Positions 22,447-31,001 of a stretch of 64,000 bases of DNA are shown here, in pieces. How positions within the stretch are numbered: the stretch's first letter is position 1; the number at the start of each line of letters is the position of its first letter. Position numbers and translations under genes: made by a program. A model generated the notes under the pieces. The model was not told the DNA's origin. It ran no database searches and was given only the letters and a program-made list of their open reading frames with translations. Location: assembly GCF_015351235.1 (NCBI RefSeq), contig NZ_JADKSJ010000003.1, positions 1-64,000 on the forward strand, read 5' to 3'. The stretch is from Plantibacter sp. VKM Ac-2880 (lineage in GTDB: Bacteria > Actinomycetota > Actinomycetes > Actinomycetales > Microbacteriaceae).

Positions 22447-23750
22447 TGGCGCTTGAGGGTGTCAGGGTCGCATTGGACCCCAGTCCCCGGCAGGAGGGCT
22501 TGTTGCTCTCTCATGCAGGTGCTGCCCGGTTTGCCTTCAATGCTGGTCTTGCTCATGTGAAAGAGCAGTTAGAGGCGCGTGCTGCAGCGAAGGCCGCCGG
22601 GGTACCCGAGGCTGAGCTCCCGGGCGTGGATTGGAGTCTGTACACGCTACGCCGGTGGTGGAACGCCGAGAAAGCGGTCCTCGCGCCGTGGTGGGCGGAG
22701 AACTCGAAAGAGGCGTATTCGTCGGGTCTTGACGCTCTGGCGCGGGCGTTGAAGTCGTGGTCGGACTCACGGCGTGGGAGACGGCGCGGCAAGCATGCCG
22801 GATTCCCGCAATTCAAGTCCCGTGCTCGCGCTCGTGCGGCGTGGGCATACACGACCGGGAGCTTCGGGATTGCTGACCGGACTGGTGTGCAGCTCCCGCG
22901 GATCGGCCGGGTCCATACGCACGAGCAGGTCCAGGGCCGGATCGGTGAGGACCGGATCGTGCGTGCGACAGTCTCTCGAACGGGCGGTCGCTGGTTCGTC
23001 GTCTTCACCGTCGAGCGTGCAACGAGAGTCCCCATTCCGCCGTCGGGTGCGCCTATCGGGGTGGACCTGGGGCTGAAAACTCTCGCTGTCATCTCGGACG
23101 GCCGGGTGATTGAGAACCCGAAGCATCTGGCCGATGCGCAACGCAGGCTCACAACCGCATCTCGCGCCTACGCGCGGACCCAGCCAGGCTCCTCGGGACG
23201 GCGCCATGCCGCCGACCGGCTCGCGAAACTGCACGCACGGGTGGGGTACCTCCGGGAAGACGCCCTCCACAAATTCACCACGAACCTTGCCTGCACCCAC
23301 GGCACGATCGTGATCGAGGACCTCAACGTCGCCGGCATGATGAAGAATCGCTCCTTCGCCCGTGCAATCGCGGATGCGAGTTTTGGAGAGTTCCGACGCC
23401 AGCTGGCCTATAAGGCCACCAAGTTCGGCTCCACCCTGGTCGTCGCTGACCGGTGGATGCCGTCCTCAAAGACTTGCTCGAACTGCGGGACAGTGAAAAC
23501 CAAGCTGTCCCTCAGCGAACGCACCTTCCGGTGTGAGCACTGCGACCTGATCCTGGATCGCGACCTGAACGCGAGCCGGAACCTCGCGCACCTCGTAACA
23601 CCCAGCGTCGCCGGGAGTGGCCCGGAGACCGTAAACGGCGGCAGAGCCAGGCAGAAGACCCAGCAGGCTGGGCAGCAGGCGACGAAACCGCAACCACGCA
23701 CCCTCACCGGGTCAGACGTGGACCGGCAGCCAGCAACGGCTACCACCTAA
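22446..23750 (+). CDS. tnpB: TnpB RNA-guided nuclease (IS605/IS607 type)
   Basis: The 434-residue product has all three RuvC acidic motifs: D207 in GVDLGLK, E291 in IVIEDLN, and D371/D373 in LDRDLNASRN. It also has an intact zinc ribbon (CSNCG and CEHCD). It should therefore be an active RNA-guided endonuclease. The guide RNA in this family overlaps the 3' end of the gene and reaches into the downstream flank, here about 23600-23780. No tnpA is present. It starts with a GTG sharing its G with the stop of the upstream antitoxin-like gene. Confidence 0.85.
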   Translation: MALEGVRVALDPSPRQEGLLLSHAGAARFAFNAGLAHVKEQLEARAAAKAAGVPEAELPGVDWSLYTLRRWWNAEKAVLAPWWAENSKEAYSSGLDALARALKSWSDSRRGRRRGKHAGFPQFKSRARARAAWAYTTGSFGIADRTGVQLPRIGRVHTHEQVQGRIGEDRIVRATVSRTGGRWFVVFTVERATRVPIPPSGAPIGVDLGLKTLAVISDGRVIENPKHLADAQRRLTTASRAYARTQPGSSGRRHAADRLAKLHARVGYLREDALHKFTTNLACTHGTIVIEDLNVAGMMKNRSFARAIADASFGEFRRQLAYKATKFGSTLVVADRWMPSSKTCSNCGTVKTKLSLSERTFRCEHCDLILDRDLNASRNLAHLVTPSVAGSGPETVNGGRARQKTQQAGQQATKPQPRTLTGSDVDRQPATATT

Positions 23751-23782
23751 GCAGAAACACACAGTTTAGGGACGGGACAGAG

Positions 23783-23950
23783 ATGCTTGAAGCGGTGCGT
23801 ATTGTGCGAGAACCTTCACCTGGGCAGGAGCGATCGATGGCGCCACACGCCAGCAGAGCCCGCTTCGCTTTCAATGCCGGACTGAGCCACGTGAGGTAGC
23901 AACTCGACGAACAGGATGAAGCTGCGTGCCGCAGGTGTGCACGACGAAGC
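23783..23950 (+). pseudogene. Truncated, broken second tnpB fragment
   Basis: From the ATG at 23783 the frame encodes a segment that closely matches the first 38 residues of the intact TnpB, including PSPGQER and ARFAFNAGLSHVR. It then hits a TAG at 23897. After the stop the same frame continues with QLDEQDEAA, matching the next residues of TnpB. So it is the 5' end of a second tnpB, stopped by a nonsense codon and then truncated. Confidence 0.8.
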
Positions 23951-23997
23951 ACGCCCAGGGTGCGCGTAACCGCAGCCCCTGCGCCATGATTGTCGGG

Positions 23998-24351
23998 ATG
24001 CCCCCTACCCCAGATCCCCGAGACGACCTTGCTAACGCCGACATCGCCTGGCTCCAGGACGTCCTCGGCGCGTCACCACTCCGCGTGAGCATCCTCCGAT
24101 ACGCGTCGCAAGCTGCCGGAGCATTCACCGCCCGCATGGTCATGCAAGCGGTCGGCGGAAGCCGCAGCACCGTCGGCGACCACCTGCAGGCGCTGACCAA
24201 CGCCGGCGTCCTTCACCACGACTTCCGACTCCAGGACCGAACTGGGCGCGGCTCTGAGTCACAGTGGACCTGGCAGCCGGAGGCACTCAGTGCAGGCCTC
24301 CGCAAGATCCTCGATCTCCTGGAGAATCCGCCTGCCACTTCCGTCGATTAG
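23998..24351 (+). CDS. Winged-helix transcription regulator
   Basis: The 117-residue product has an ArsR/MarR-like winged-helix pattern: LGASPLRVSILRYA, then a recognition helix in GGSRSTVGDHLQALTNAG, then a wing with HHDFRLQ. It lacks metal-binding cysteines. It lies between the tnpB remnant and the Tad pilus promoter, and could regulate either or neither. The start is uncertain: ATGs at 23986 and 23998 are both possible, and neither has a good ribosome site. Confidence 0.65.
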   Translation: MPPTPDPRDDLANADIAWLQDVLGASPLRVSILRYASQAAGAFTARMVMQAVGGSRSTVGDHLQALTNAGVLHHDFRLQDRTGRGSESQWTWQPEALSAGLRKILDLLENPPATSVD

Positions 24352-24494
24352 CATCATGGTCGGCTTGTCTCCGCGTCTCTTGGGCGAGCCTGCGAAGTAG
24401 ATTGGTTTGCGGTAATTCCGTAAAGCAACTAGCTTGAAAGTGCACGCACCCAGGGGGGGGGTGACCGTCGTGTAGAACTTTCTCGAAAGAGATT
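24352..24494. other. Leader region before the Tad promoter, with poly-G tract
   Basis: I see no gene here. The stretch carries a run of nine G at 24453-24461, 33 bases before the promoter element, and a small hairpin CTTTC/GAAAG at about 24478-24489. The run could vary in length and change promoter strength. Confidence 0.5.
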
Positions 24495-24532
24495 TGTCCC
24501 AAACGACCGTCACCGCGTACCCCTTCCAAGTA
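24495..24532 (+). promoter_or_regulatory. Regulon promoter element, copy e (Tad pilus operon)
   Basis: TGTCCCA at 24495-24501, 25 bp containing GCGTACCCCTTC, then CAAGTA. This is the most divergent of the five copies in its last hexamer, but it keeps the exact spacing. It ends 28 bases before the first gene of the Tad operon. Confidence 0.7.
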
Positions 24533-24560
24533 AGAGCATCCGCTCACGAAAGGGGTCAGC

Positions 24561-25280
24561 TTGACCACGGCAGAATCGGCACGGGCGAAGAGCCGCCGCA
24601 CGTCAGGTGACCGCCCGACGAAATCGGCTCCAAAGGAGTCGAAGACCAAGGTCGCGAAGGCTGAGGTCGGCGTCGCCGCGGTGAAGCGGACCACCAAGCC
24701 CGCCGCTATCTTCGGCGCGGTCGCTCTCATCCTTGCCGGTGGGCTCGGAGGCGTGTACCTCTATTCGTCCAGTGCCGACGTCTCGCAGGTGTTCGTGATG
24801 AGCACCGACGTCGTCCGTGGCGACACCATCGAACAGGACGACCTCACCACGATCGACATCGCGGCCGGCCAGAGCACCGCCGGTTACACCGTCGATCAGG
24901 CCAAGGATGTCATCGGACGGGTCGCCGCCGTCGACCTGCCAAAGGGGAGCCTGCTCACCGGCGGCTCGGTCACCGACCAGCTCCCCGTTCCAGAGGGCCA
25001 AGCTCTTGTCGGTATCGCACTCACCCCGAGCCAGATGCCAGCGACACCGCTCATCGCCGGTGACAACGTCCGAATCGTCCCCGTCGCCGGCACGAACGCT
25101 CCGGTCGGCAGCACCGGTGACTCGGGTATCACCGCAACAGTCTCGAACACCCGATTCGACGACATCGCCAACATGACCATCGTCGACGTCTACGTCGACG
25201 AAGCCCTCGCCGCCGACCTCGCGTCACGCGCAGCAACCGGATCCGTTGCCTTGTACGTCTCCACCGCGGTCACGGAGTAG
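24561..25280 (+). CDS. CpaB/RcpC-like Flp pilus assembly protein
   Basis: The 239-residue product has a basic N-terminus of about 45 residues, one membrane helix at about 47-70, and an external SAF-like domain. That domain has the CpaB pattern MSTDVVRGDTIEQDDLTTID, with PKGSLLTGG and a second half around GDNVRIVPV. CpaB/RcpC proteins sit at the outer face of the Tad pilus machine. It starts with TTG after AAGGGG and is the first gene of a continuous Tad operon under promoter copy e. Confidence 0.75.
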   Translation: MTTAESARAKSRRTSGDRPTKSAPKESKTKVAKAEVGVAAVKRTTKPAAIFGAVALILAGGLGGVYLYSSSADVSQVFVMSTDVVRGDTIEQDDLTTIDIAAGQSTAGYTVDQAKDVIGRVAAVDLPKGSLLTGGSVTDQLPVPEGQALVGIALTPSQMPATPLIAGDNVRIVPVAGTNAPVGSTGDSGITATVSNTRFDDIANMTIVDVYVDEALAADLASRAATGSVALYVSTAVTE

Positions 25281-25284
25281 CCCC

Positions 25285-26118
25285 GTGTCAGTCATCGCAT
25301 TCGCCTCCTTTGCAGGCTCACCCGGTGTGAGCACCGCTGTCCTCGCCGCTGCCGTCCACTGGCCCCGCCCCGTGCTCGTCCTCGAGGCCGACATCGCCAA
25401 CGTCTCTTCCGCCATGCCTGGCTTCTTCCGCGCGAATCTCACCAGCGACGCCGGTATGCACAAGCTCGCCTACGCGCAAACCCGCGGATTGCTGAACGCG
25501 ACCAACCTCATCGACCCCGAGTTCAAGCTCGCGATCGCCGTCCACGAACTCCCCACAGTCACCGACGTCCCGATCCCCGCACTTCCCGATGGTCACCGAA
25601 TGTGGGTTGTACCCGGATTCCTCGGACTCCAGTCCGTCGACGGGACACAGGCCCTCTGGCGCAGACTCCCCGGACTGCTCTCCACGCTCAGCGAAAGCGG
25701 AATCGACGTGCTCGTGGACCTCGGCCGCGTCGGCCGCGACGACGTCCGTTCCGCGATCATCGACGCCGCCGACCAACTCGTGGTGATGGCCAACAGCACC
25801 ATGGTCGACCTCAACCGCCTCCACAAGCGCTTCCAACTCCCCGACATGTCCGTGCGAACCGAAGGCGTCGGGCGCGCCGAGCGGATGAGCCTCATCCTGG
25901 TCAAGTCCCGCCACGAACCGCTCGCCAAACGAGACTTCGACAAGCACATCCTCCCGGTCCTCGCGGAACTGCCCTTCGACCCGGATGGCGCAGCCGTCTT
26001 CTCGCTCGGCCGACAGGACCCGAAACCCGAGCGCAACGAGTACCGACAGGCCATCCGACGTTCCCTCCCCGCCCTGGTCAACCGTTCAGCACAGAGCGCA
26101 GAAAGGATGGTCGGCTGA
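25285..26118 (+). CDS. tadZ: TadZ/CpaE-like pilus localisation protein
   Basis: The 277-residue product has a ParA/MinD-like fold. The P-loop is degenerate (FAGSPGVSTAVLA, no Lys), and the Walker B-like strand is VLVDLGRVG. TadZ proteins often have such altered ATPase motifs and set the position of the pilus machine. The GTG at 25285 follows the CpaB-like gene by 4 bases. Its stop overlaps the ATG of tadA by one base. Confidence 0.75.
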   Translation: MSVIAFASFAGSPGVSTAVLAAAVHWPRPVLVLEADIANVSSAMPGFFRANLTSDAGMHKLAYAQTRGLLNATNLIDPEFKLAIAVHELPTVTDVPIPALPDGHRMWVVPGFLGLQSVDGTQALWRRLPGLLSTLSESGIDVLVDLGRVGRDDVRSAIIDAADQLVVMANSTMVDLNRLHKRFQLPDMSVRTEGVGRAERMSLILVKSRHEPLAKRDFDKHILPVLAELPFDPDGAAVFSLGRQDPKPERNEYRQAIRRSLPALVNRSAQSAERMVG

Positions 26119-27740
26119 TGTCAACCAAAGACCAGAACGCCGCAGACGAGGTCGACCTCTCATCCCGCCCCTTCCTCGCGGACCTCGGACACACCGCCAA
26201 CTCCGCCCCCGAGAGCCACGCGCGCCTGTTTGCCGCAGCCACCGGCGCCCAACTGCACCTCGTGGAACCGGAAGAAGTGGCCAGCGAGGAAACCGACGTC
26301 GACCAGCACCTCACGTCGCTCACCGCCGACCCTGCATCCCTCCCCAAAGCGTTCAGCCAAACCCCGACGACACGCGGACGCCGGGCGCGGGAGGACGAGC
26401 CCTCGACTGAGGACGTCGACGGCATCAACTGGAAGGTCATCGACACGACTGTCCAGGCGCTGACCACGAACGCCCAAGAAGCCCGCTCGAAGCAGACCTT
26501 CGACGTCGCCATCGCTGACGGCCCTGAGACCACGATCGAGCAGGCAGCCTGGGACGAGATCTCCGACCTCATCGACCGTCACGTCGGCCGCATCATCATC
26601 AACGAAGGCGACGCGGCCGGATGGTCAGACGAGCGGAAACTACGCCACGTACAGGCAGCGTTCGACCAAGCCTTCCGATACGGACGCCTCCAGCAGCTCC
26701 TCCGCGAAGAAGACGTCGAGGACATCAGCATCCAGGGCTTCGACAACGTGCTCGTCACGAAAGCGGACGGTCGGAAGGAATCCCGCCCCGCAATCGCGTT
26801 CAACGACGAGGACCTGCAGAACCTGATCGCGAAGATCGCCAGCGACCGAGGTCGAGTGTTCTCACGCCCCAACGGCACCGTCGACTGCGACCTCGGCGGA
26901 GCCCGAATGTCAGCTGTCGCACCCTCGATCACGAGCGTGCCCCACCTCACCATTCGCAAGCACAACCACATCGATATCACCCTCGACAAGCTCGTCCAGA
27001 TGAAGACCATCGACTCGCACATGGCGCAGCTCATGACCGCGCTCGTCCGCGCCAACCGCTCCGGCCTGATCTCCGGATGGGCCGCAGCGGGCAAGACGAC
27101 TTTCCTCCGAGCGCTGATGTCAGCGGTCGATCCCGAAGAGAAGATCGTGACGATCGAGACCGAGCACGAGCTCTACCTGAACAAGCTCTCCGACCAGCAT
27201 CACCAGGTCGTGGATCTGCAGTACCTGCCGAGCACGGCAGACTCCGGCCAGGCCGCCTACACGCTCAAACAAGCATTCGAGCAGGGGCTGCGAATGAGCG
27301 CCCAGATGATGCTGTTCGGCGAGCTTCGCGGCCCAGAAGGCCCCATCGCGATCAAGGCGATGCAGGCAGGCAAGGGGTCCCTCTCGACCATTCACGCCCG
27401 CAGCGCGGATGACGCAATCCACCGCTTCGCGGACATGTTGATGAGCGAGGAGAAGCTCGTCAACGACAACGTGCCGCTGCGACAGATCATGCGCAGCATC
27501 GACATCGTCTTCCAGATCGAAGTGCTCCCCGCGACAACCACCCGCCCCCGACGCCGCGTCGTGACGCAGATCGCCGAGATCCAGTCGACCGACGACCAGC
27601 TGCCCATGGCGGTCGACCTGGTCCGCTTCAACCGCGACACCGAGCAGTGGGAATGGGACGAGAAACCGACGGCCGAGCTGCTCCAGGCGCTCGTTCGCGC
27701 AGGCCTGGACTCTGACTTCTTCCCCGGAGTCGCGCTGTGA
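26118..27740 (+). CDS. tadA: TadA/CpaF secretion ATPase
   Basis: The 540-residue product is the motor for pilus extension and retraction. The N-terminal 130 residues are variable and acidic. The core has the N2-type domain (INEGDAAGWSD, EDVEDISIQGFDN). It also has Walker A SGWAAAGKTTFL (about residue 325), an Asp/His box-like region (TIETEHELYL), and Walker B MMLFGELRG followed by LSTIHARS. These are hallmark motifs of the GspE/TadA group. The upstream in-frame extension lies within tadZ and is not real. Confidence 0.9.
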   Translation: MSTKDQNAADEVDLSSRPFLADLGHTANSAPESHARLFAAATGAQLHLVEPEEVASEETDVDQHLTSLTADPASLPKAFSQTPTTRGRRAREDEPSTEDVDGINWKVIDTTVQALTTNAQEARSKQTFDVAIADGPETTIEQAAWDEISDLIDRHVGRIIINEGDAAGWSDERKLRHVQAAFDQAFRYGRLQQLLREEDVEDISIQGFDNVLVTKADGRKESRPAIAFNDEDLQNLIAKIASDRGRVFSRPNGTVDCDLGGARMSAVAPSITSVPHLTIRKHNHIDITLDKLVQMKTIDSHMAQLMTALVRANRSGLISGWAAAGKTTFLRALMSAVDPEEKIVTIETEHELYLNKLSDQHHQVVDLQYLPSTADSGQAAYTLKQAFEQGLRMSAQMMLFGELRGPEGPIAIKAMQAGKGSLSTIHARSADDAIHRFADMLMSEEKLVNDNVPLRQIMRSIDIVFQIEVLPATTTRPRRRVVTQIAEIQSTDDQLPMAVDLVRFNRDTEQWEWDEKPTAELLQALVRAGLDSDFFPGVAL

Positions 27741-28609
27741 ACGCCCTGCTATTCGGCGTCATCGGAGCCGTGACCGCCGCCGGACTCGTCCTCCTCGCCG
27801 TCGCACTATCACCGAACTACCGCGACCCCGAGTTCACGCGCACCCGTTCCCTCAGCTCACGGATCCGGAAAGCGTTCGTGCAAATGAGCCGGCGAACCCG
27901 CATGCTCGTCATCATCGGCGTCGCGGCCGGCATCATCTCCGCCGCCGTCTCCGGCATCATCGTGACCGCGTTCATCGTCCCAGCCGCCATCATCGGCCTG
28001 CCCACACTCCTGGGAAAGCAAGACACCCGCGAACGAGACCTCCTCAGCGCGCTCGAAGCATGGTCCCGAGCGCTCTCCAGCGCCACGGCGACGTCGAGCC
28101 TGACCCTCCGAGAAGTGTTCGGCGTCACCCGCGAATCGACACCAGCGGAGCTACGAGTCGGAGTCGACCGGATGTACCGACGCATGTCGAGCTCCTGGAC
28201 CAACGCCGACGCGCTCCGCGCATTCGCCGACGAAATGGACGACGTCTGGGTCGACGAGGTCGTCATCTATCTGATCCAAGCGGCTCAGTACAGCCCGGGA
28301 GGTCTCGCCGACGCGCTCGAGGGCATCGCCGACAACCTCGCCAACCAGGTCAAGCTCCGCATGAACATCTACCTCGAGCGAGAGAAGCCACGGCGAGTGC
28401 TGGTACAGATGACCATCATCACCGTCGTGGTCCTCGCGGGAACCGTCCTCCTCGCGAGAACCCCACAGCTCGAGATCTACTCGACCCCGTTCGGGCAGAT
28501 GATCCTCCTGATCATCGCCGCGAGCTGTGCAGCGCTCCTGCTGTGGGCCAAGGGAAGCACCCGGGTCACGCCCGAGCCTCGGCTGGTTTCAGAGCGAGTC
28601 AGCGCATGA
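27737..28609 (+). CDS. tadB: TadB-like inner-membrane platform protein
   Basis: The 290-residue product has membrane helices near residues 3-25, 58-92, and two at the C-terminus (about 230-275). The cytosolic T2SF-type domain in between includes ALEAWSRALSSATATSSL and YSPGGLADALEGIADNL. It forms the platform under the pilus with TadC. It starts at a GTG overlapping the tadA stop by 4 bp. Confidence 0.85.
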   Translation: MNALLFGVIGAVTAAGLVLLAVALSPNYRDPEFTRTRSLSSRIRKAFVQMSRRTRMLVIIGVAAGIISAAVSGIIVTAFIVPAAIIGLPTLLGKQDTRERDLLSALEAWSRALSSATATSSLTLREVFGVTRESTPAELRVGVDRMYRRMSSSWTNADALRAFADEMDDVWVDEVVIYLIQAAQYSPGGLADALEGIADNLANQVKLRMNIYLEREKPRRVLVQMTIITVVVLAGTVLLARTPQLEIYSTPFGQMILLIIAASCAALLLWAKGSTRVTPEPRLVSERVSA

Positions 28610-29490
28610 GCACCCCGCTCATCGCCCTCTTCCCAGGCCTCCTCGTCGGCCTAGGAGTCGCTGTGCTCGTGCTCACCTTCGCTCCCAAGTCGATCCAAGC
28701 AACCGACGCCCTGGGCCGTTTGGGTCAGGGCTCCATGTTCGAGGACGAGATCGCCGTGGCAACGACGCGCGACGAGCGCATCGGCGGATGGATCCACCGG
28801 CACATCCCGAACATCCCGATTCTGCTGCCGCCCGTGAAGCAGCTGGATCTCCTCGAGGTGCCCATCAGCACCTTCTACGCGAAGAAGCTCATCTACGCGA
28901 TCATCGGCGCGCTGGCACCGCTGCTGATGAGCGTCGGGTTCGGGATCCTGGGGTACCCCGTCGCTCTCCCGCTCCTACTCAGCCCCGTCTTCGCGATCGC
29001 ATTCTGGTTCACCCCCGACGCCACGTACCGTGCGCAAGCTCGACAGCGTCAACGCGAGTTCACCCGTTTCGTGACCGTCTACCTCGAGCTCGTCGCCGTG
29101 TCCCTCCTCGGCCAATCGACCGCCGACAACGCGCTGGCCGCCGCAGCGGACGTGTCCGACACCTGGGTCTTCCAACGCATTCGCCGCGAATACGCCTACG
29201 CCGAAATCACTCGGACTTCAAAGTGGGATGCCCTCGCGCGACTGAGCGAAGCCGTCGAGGTCCCCGCCCTCGGCGACATGGCCCGGATGATGCGACTCAG
29301 CGAAGCGAAGGTAGGGATCCGCGACCAGCTGCGCGCAGCCTGCGACAAGCTCCGCCGCCAGGTCGCCACCGACGACGCTCAGGCGGCGACGAAAGTCACC
29401 GGCCGCATGCAGGTGCCCGTGTTCCTGCTGCTGCTGCCCATCTTCGCCCTCGTCACCATCCCCGCTCTCGCTCAACTCGTCACGTTCTAA
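28606..29490 (+). CDS. tadC: TadC-like inner-membrane platform protein
   Basis: The 294-residue product has hydrophobic helices at about residues 5-27, 85-125 and 270-292. The T2SF domain between them includes FTRFVTVYLELVAVSLLGQ and LRRQVATDDAQAATKVTGRM. It pairs with TadB. The ATG overlaps the tadB stop by 4 bp. A longer in-frame frame upstream lies within tadB and is a shadow. Confidence 0.85.
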   Translation: MSTPLIALFPGLLVGLGVAVLVLTFAPKSIQATDALGRLGQGSMFEDEIAVATTRDERIGGWIHRHIPNIPILLPPVKQLDLLEVPISTFYAKKLIYAIIGALAPLLMSVGFGILGYPVALPLLLSPVFAIAFWFTPDATYRAQARQRQREFTRFVTVYLELVAVSLLGQSTADNALAAAADVSDTWVFQRIRREYAYAEITRTSKWDALARLSEAVEVPALGDMARMMRLSEAKVGIRDQLRAACDKLRRQVATDDAQAATKVTGRMQVPVFLLLLPIFALVTIPALAQLVTF

Positions 29491-29504
29491 CCAAGGAGAA
29501 ACCC

Positions 29505-29726
29505 ATGCAGAAGCTCGCCCGTTCCACCCGCTCCGCCCACGGTGCTGCACTCCAGCTCGCCGAGGACATCAAGACCCGTGCCGCCCAGCTCCGGGAAGAC
29601 CCCGAGGGAGGCTTCGACGAGCTGCCCTGGAAGATGATCCTCATGGTGGGCGGCGTCGTGCTCGCCGGCCTTCTCGTCGCCTGGGGCATGACGTACCTCA
29701 ACGGCAAGCTCGGCGAAATCAAGTAG
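29505..29726 (+). CDS. Small Flp-type pilin candidate
   Basis: The 73-residue product has a hydrophilic N-terminal leader of about 38 residues. One hydrophobic helix follows (residues 41-62, KMILMVGGVVLAGLLVAWGM) with a short tail. Size and place, between the platform proteins and the TadE-like genes, fit the major Flp pilin. The exact prepilin cleavage motif (G/XXXXEY) is not clear; the Glu-rich stretch just before the helix is the likely area. A good AAGGAG site precedes the ATG. Confidence 0.65.
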   Translation: MQKLARSTRSAHGAALQLAEDIKTRAAQLREDPEGGFDELPWKMILMVGGVVLAGLLVAWGMTYLNGKLGEIK

Positions 29727-29734
29727 TCGCACCC

Positions 29735-30151
29735 ATGACCATCCGAACAGCACTGAGGGCGCGCTGGGCGCAGCTTCGCGCTGCCCTCAAACGCGAAGAC
29801 GGATTGGCAGCGACCGCCATCACCTACCCGCTGTTGTTCGTGCTGGTCATCGCCTTCATCCAGCTCGCCCTCTGGTTCCTCGGCAACGACGTCGCGCAAT
29901 CCGCCGCCGTCAACGCCTACAACCAGTCACGCGCCTACCAGTCGAACGACGCCGCCGGCGTCCAGGCAGGGACGGAAATCGTCGCCGCCAACGGCGAACT
30001 CCTCAACGCCCCAACCGTGCGAGTCACCCGCACTGCGGAATCAGTCACCGTCACGGTTACGGGTCGACCACTCTCGCTCATCCCGGGCCTGAACCTCCCC
30101 ACGATCAGCCGCTCTGTCACCGGCCCCATCGAACGGTGGGTGCCCAGATGA
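29735..30151 (+). CDS. TadE-like minor pseudopilin
   Basis: The 138-residue product has a short basic N-terminus with the KREDGLAATA segment just before a hydrophobic helix (about residues 27-48), the TadE-like prepilin layout. An extracellular domain ends in VTGPIERWVPR. It lies 8 bases after the pilin gene and overlaps the next gene by 4 bp. It probably caps or nucleates the pilus. Confidence 0.7.
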   Translation: MTIRTALRARWAQLRAALKREDGLAATAITYPLLFVLVIAFIQLALWFLGNDVAQSAAVNAYNQSRAYQSNDAAGVQAGTEIVAANGELLNAPTVRVTRTAESVTVTVTGRPLSLIPGLNLPTISRSVTGPIERWVPR

Positions 30152-30594
30152 TCCGCCGCATCCGATCCCTCATCAGGAATGAGCGAGGGGAGATCGAAGA
30201 CATCCCCACCATCGCGGTGCTCTTCGTCGGGGTGTTCATCCCGCTCCTCGCCGTGCTCTTCTTCGTCGGCAGGTACTCCAACGCCAGCAATGTCATCCAA
30301 GGTGCGGCTTCGGCCGCTGCACGAGACGCTTCCATCTCGCGCACAGCCACAGATGCCGCCGCCCACGCCACAACGGCCGCCCAGACCTCGCTCAGCGGCA
30401 ACGTCCGGTGTGCGAGCCTCGGCATCGACATCGATGACAGCGGCTTCCGCACCGCTCTCGGAGTGACTGGCACCGTGAGCGTCACCGTCACCTGCGTGGT
30501 CCGCTACGCAGAGTTCGGAGTGCCCTTCATCCCCGCGACGACGACCTTCACCAAGACGGCCGTCAGTCCCATCGACCCCTACCGGGAGCGCTGA
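30148..30594 (+). CDS. TadE/TadF-like minor pseudopilin
   Basis: The 148-residue product has RNERGEIEDIPTIAVL just before and into a hydrophobic helix (about residues 18-40). An external domain with two cysteines follows (one in NVRCASLG, one in VTVTCVV), probably a disulfide. This matches TadE/TadF layout. It begins at an ATGA overlap with the previous gene and shares one base with the next. Confidence 0.7.
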   Translation: MIRRIRSLIRNERGEIEDIPTIAVLFVGVFIPLLAVLFFVGRYSNASNVIQGAASAAARDASISRTATDAAAHATTAAQTSLSGNVRCASLGIDIDDSGFRTALGVTGTVSVTVTCVVRYAEFGVPFIPATTTFTKTAVSPIDPYRER

Positions 30595-30977
30595 TGAAAT
30601 ACCTTCCAGCGGCCGTGGTCCTCATGATCGCGATGATCATGTTCTCCGCCCTCGTCGTCGACGGCGGAGGACGCATCCAAGCCAACCAACAGGTGACGAC
30701 GATCGCCCAGGGCGCCGCACGTGCCGGCACGAACGCCGCCGGCGGCAACGCCATCAACGGTGACGCGTTCCGGCTGAGCCCTGGCGCCGCGCGAGCCGCC
30801 GCCGAACAGTACCTCGCCGCAGCAGGCGTTGACGGTATCGTCACGGTCCGGGACCAGCGCGTCATCGTCACCGCCACAAGCACCTACCGCACGAAGCTCG
30901 CGTCGATCATCGGCATCCTCCAGCTCCCAGTCGAGGGAACGGCATCCGCCCGACTCATCGACGCCACAACCAACTAG
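30594..30977 (+). CDS. Pilus-associated membrane protein (TadG-like or Rv3654c-like)
   Basis: The 127-residue product has an N-terminal hydrophobic helix at residues 4-24, then GGRIQANQQVTTIAQGAARAG. This is the typical start of TadG-like helicase/secretion-neighbourhood proteins of actinobacterial Tad loci. A small external domain follows. It is the last of three overlapping pseudopilin-like genes. Confidence 0.65.
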   Translation: MKYLPAAVVLMIAMIMFSALVVDGGGRIQANQQVTTIAQGAARAGTNAAGGNAINGDAFRLSPGAARAAAEQYLAAAGVDGIVTVRDQRVIVTATSTYRTKLASIIGILQLPVEGTASARLIDATTN

Positions 30978-31001
30978 CCGTCCAAGAGAAAGAACAGATC
31001 C

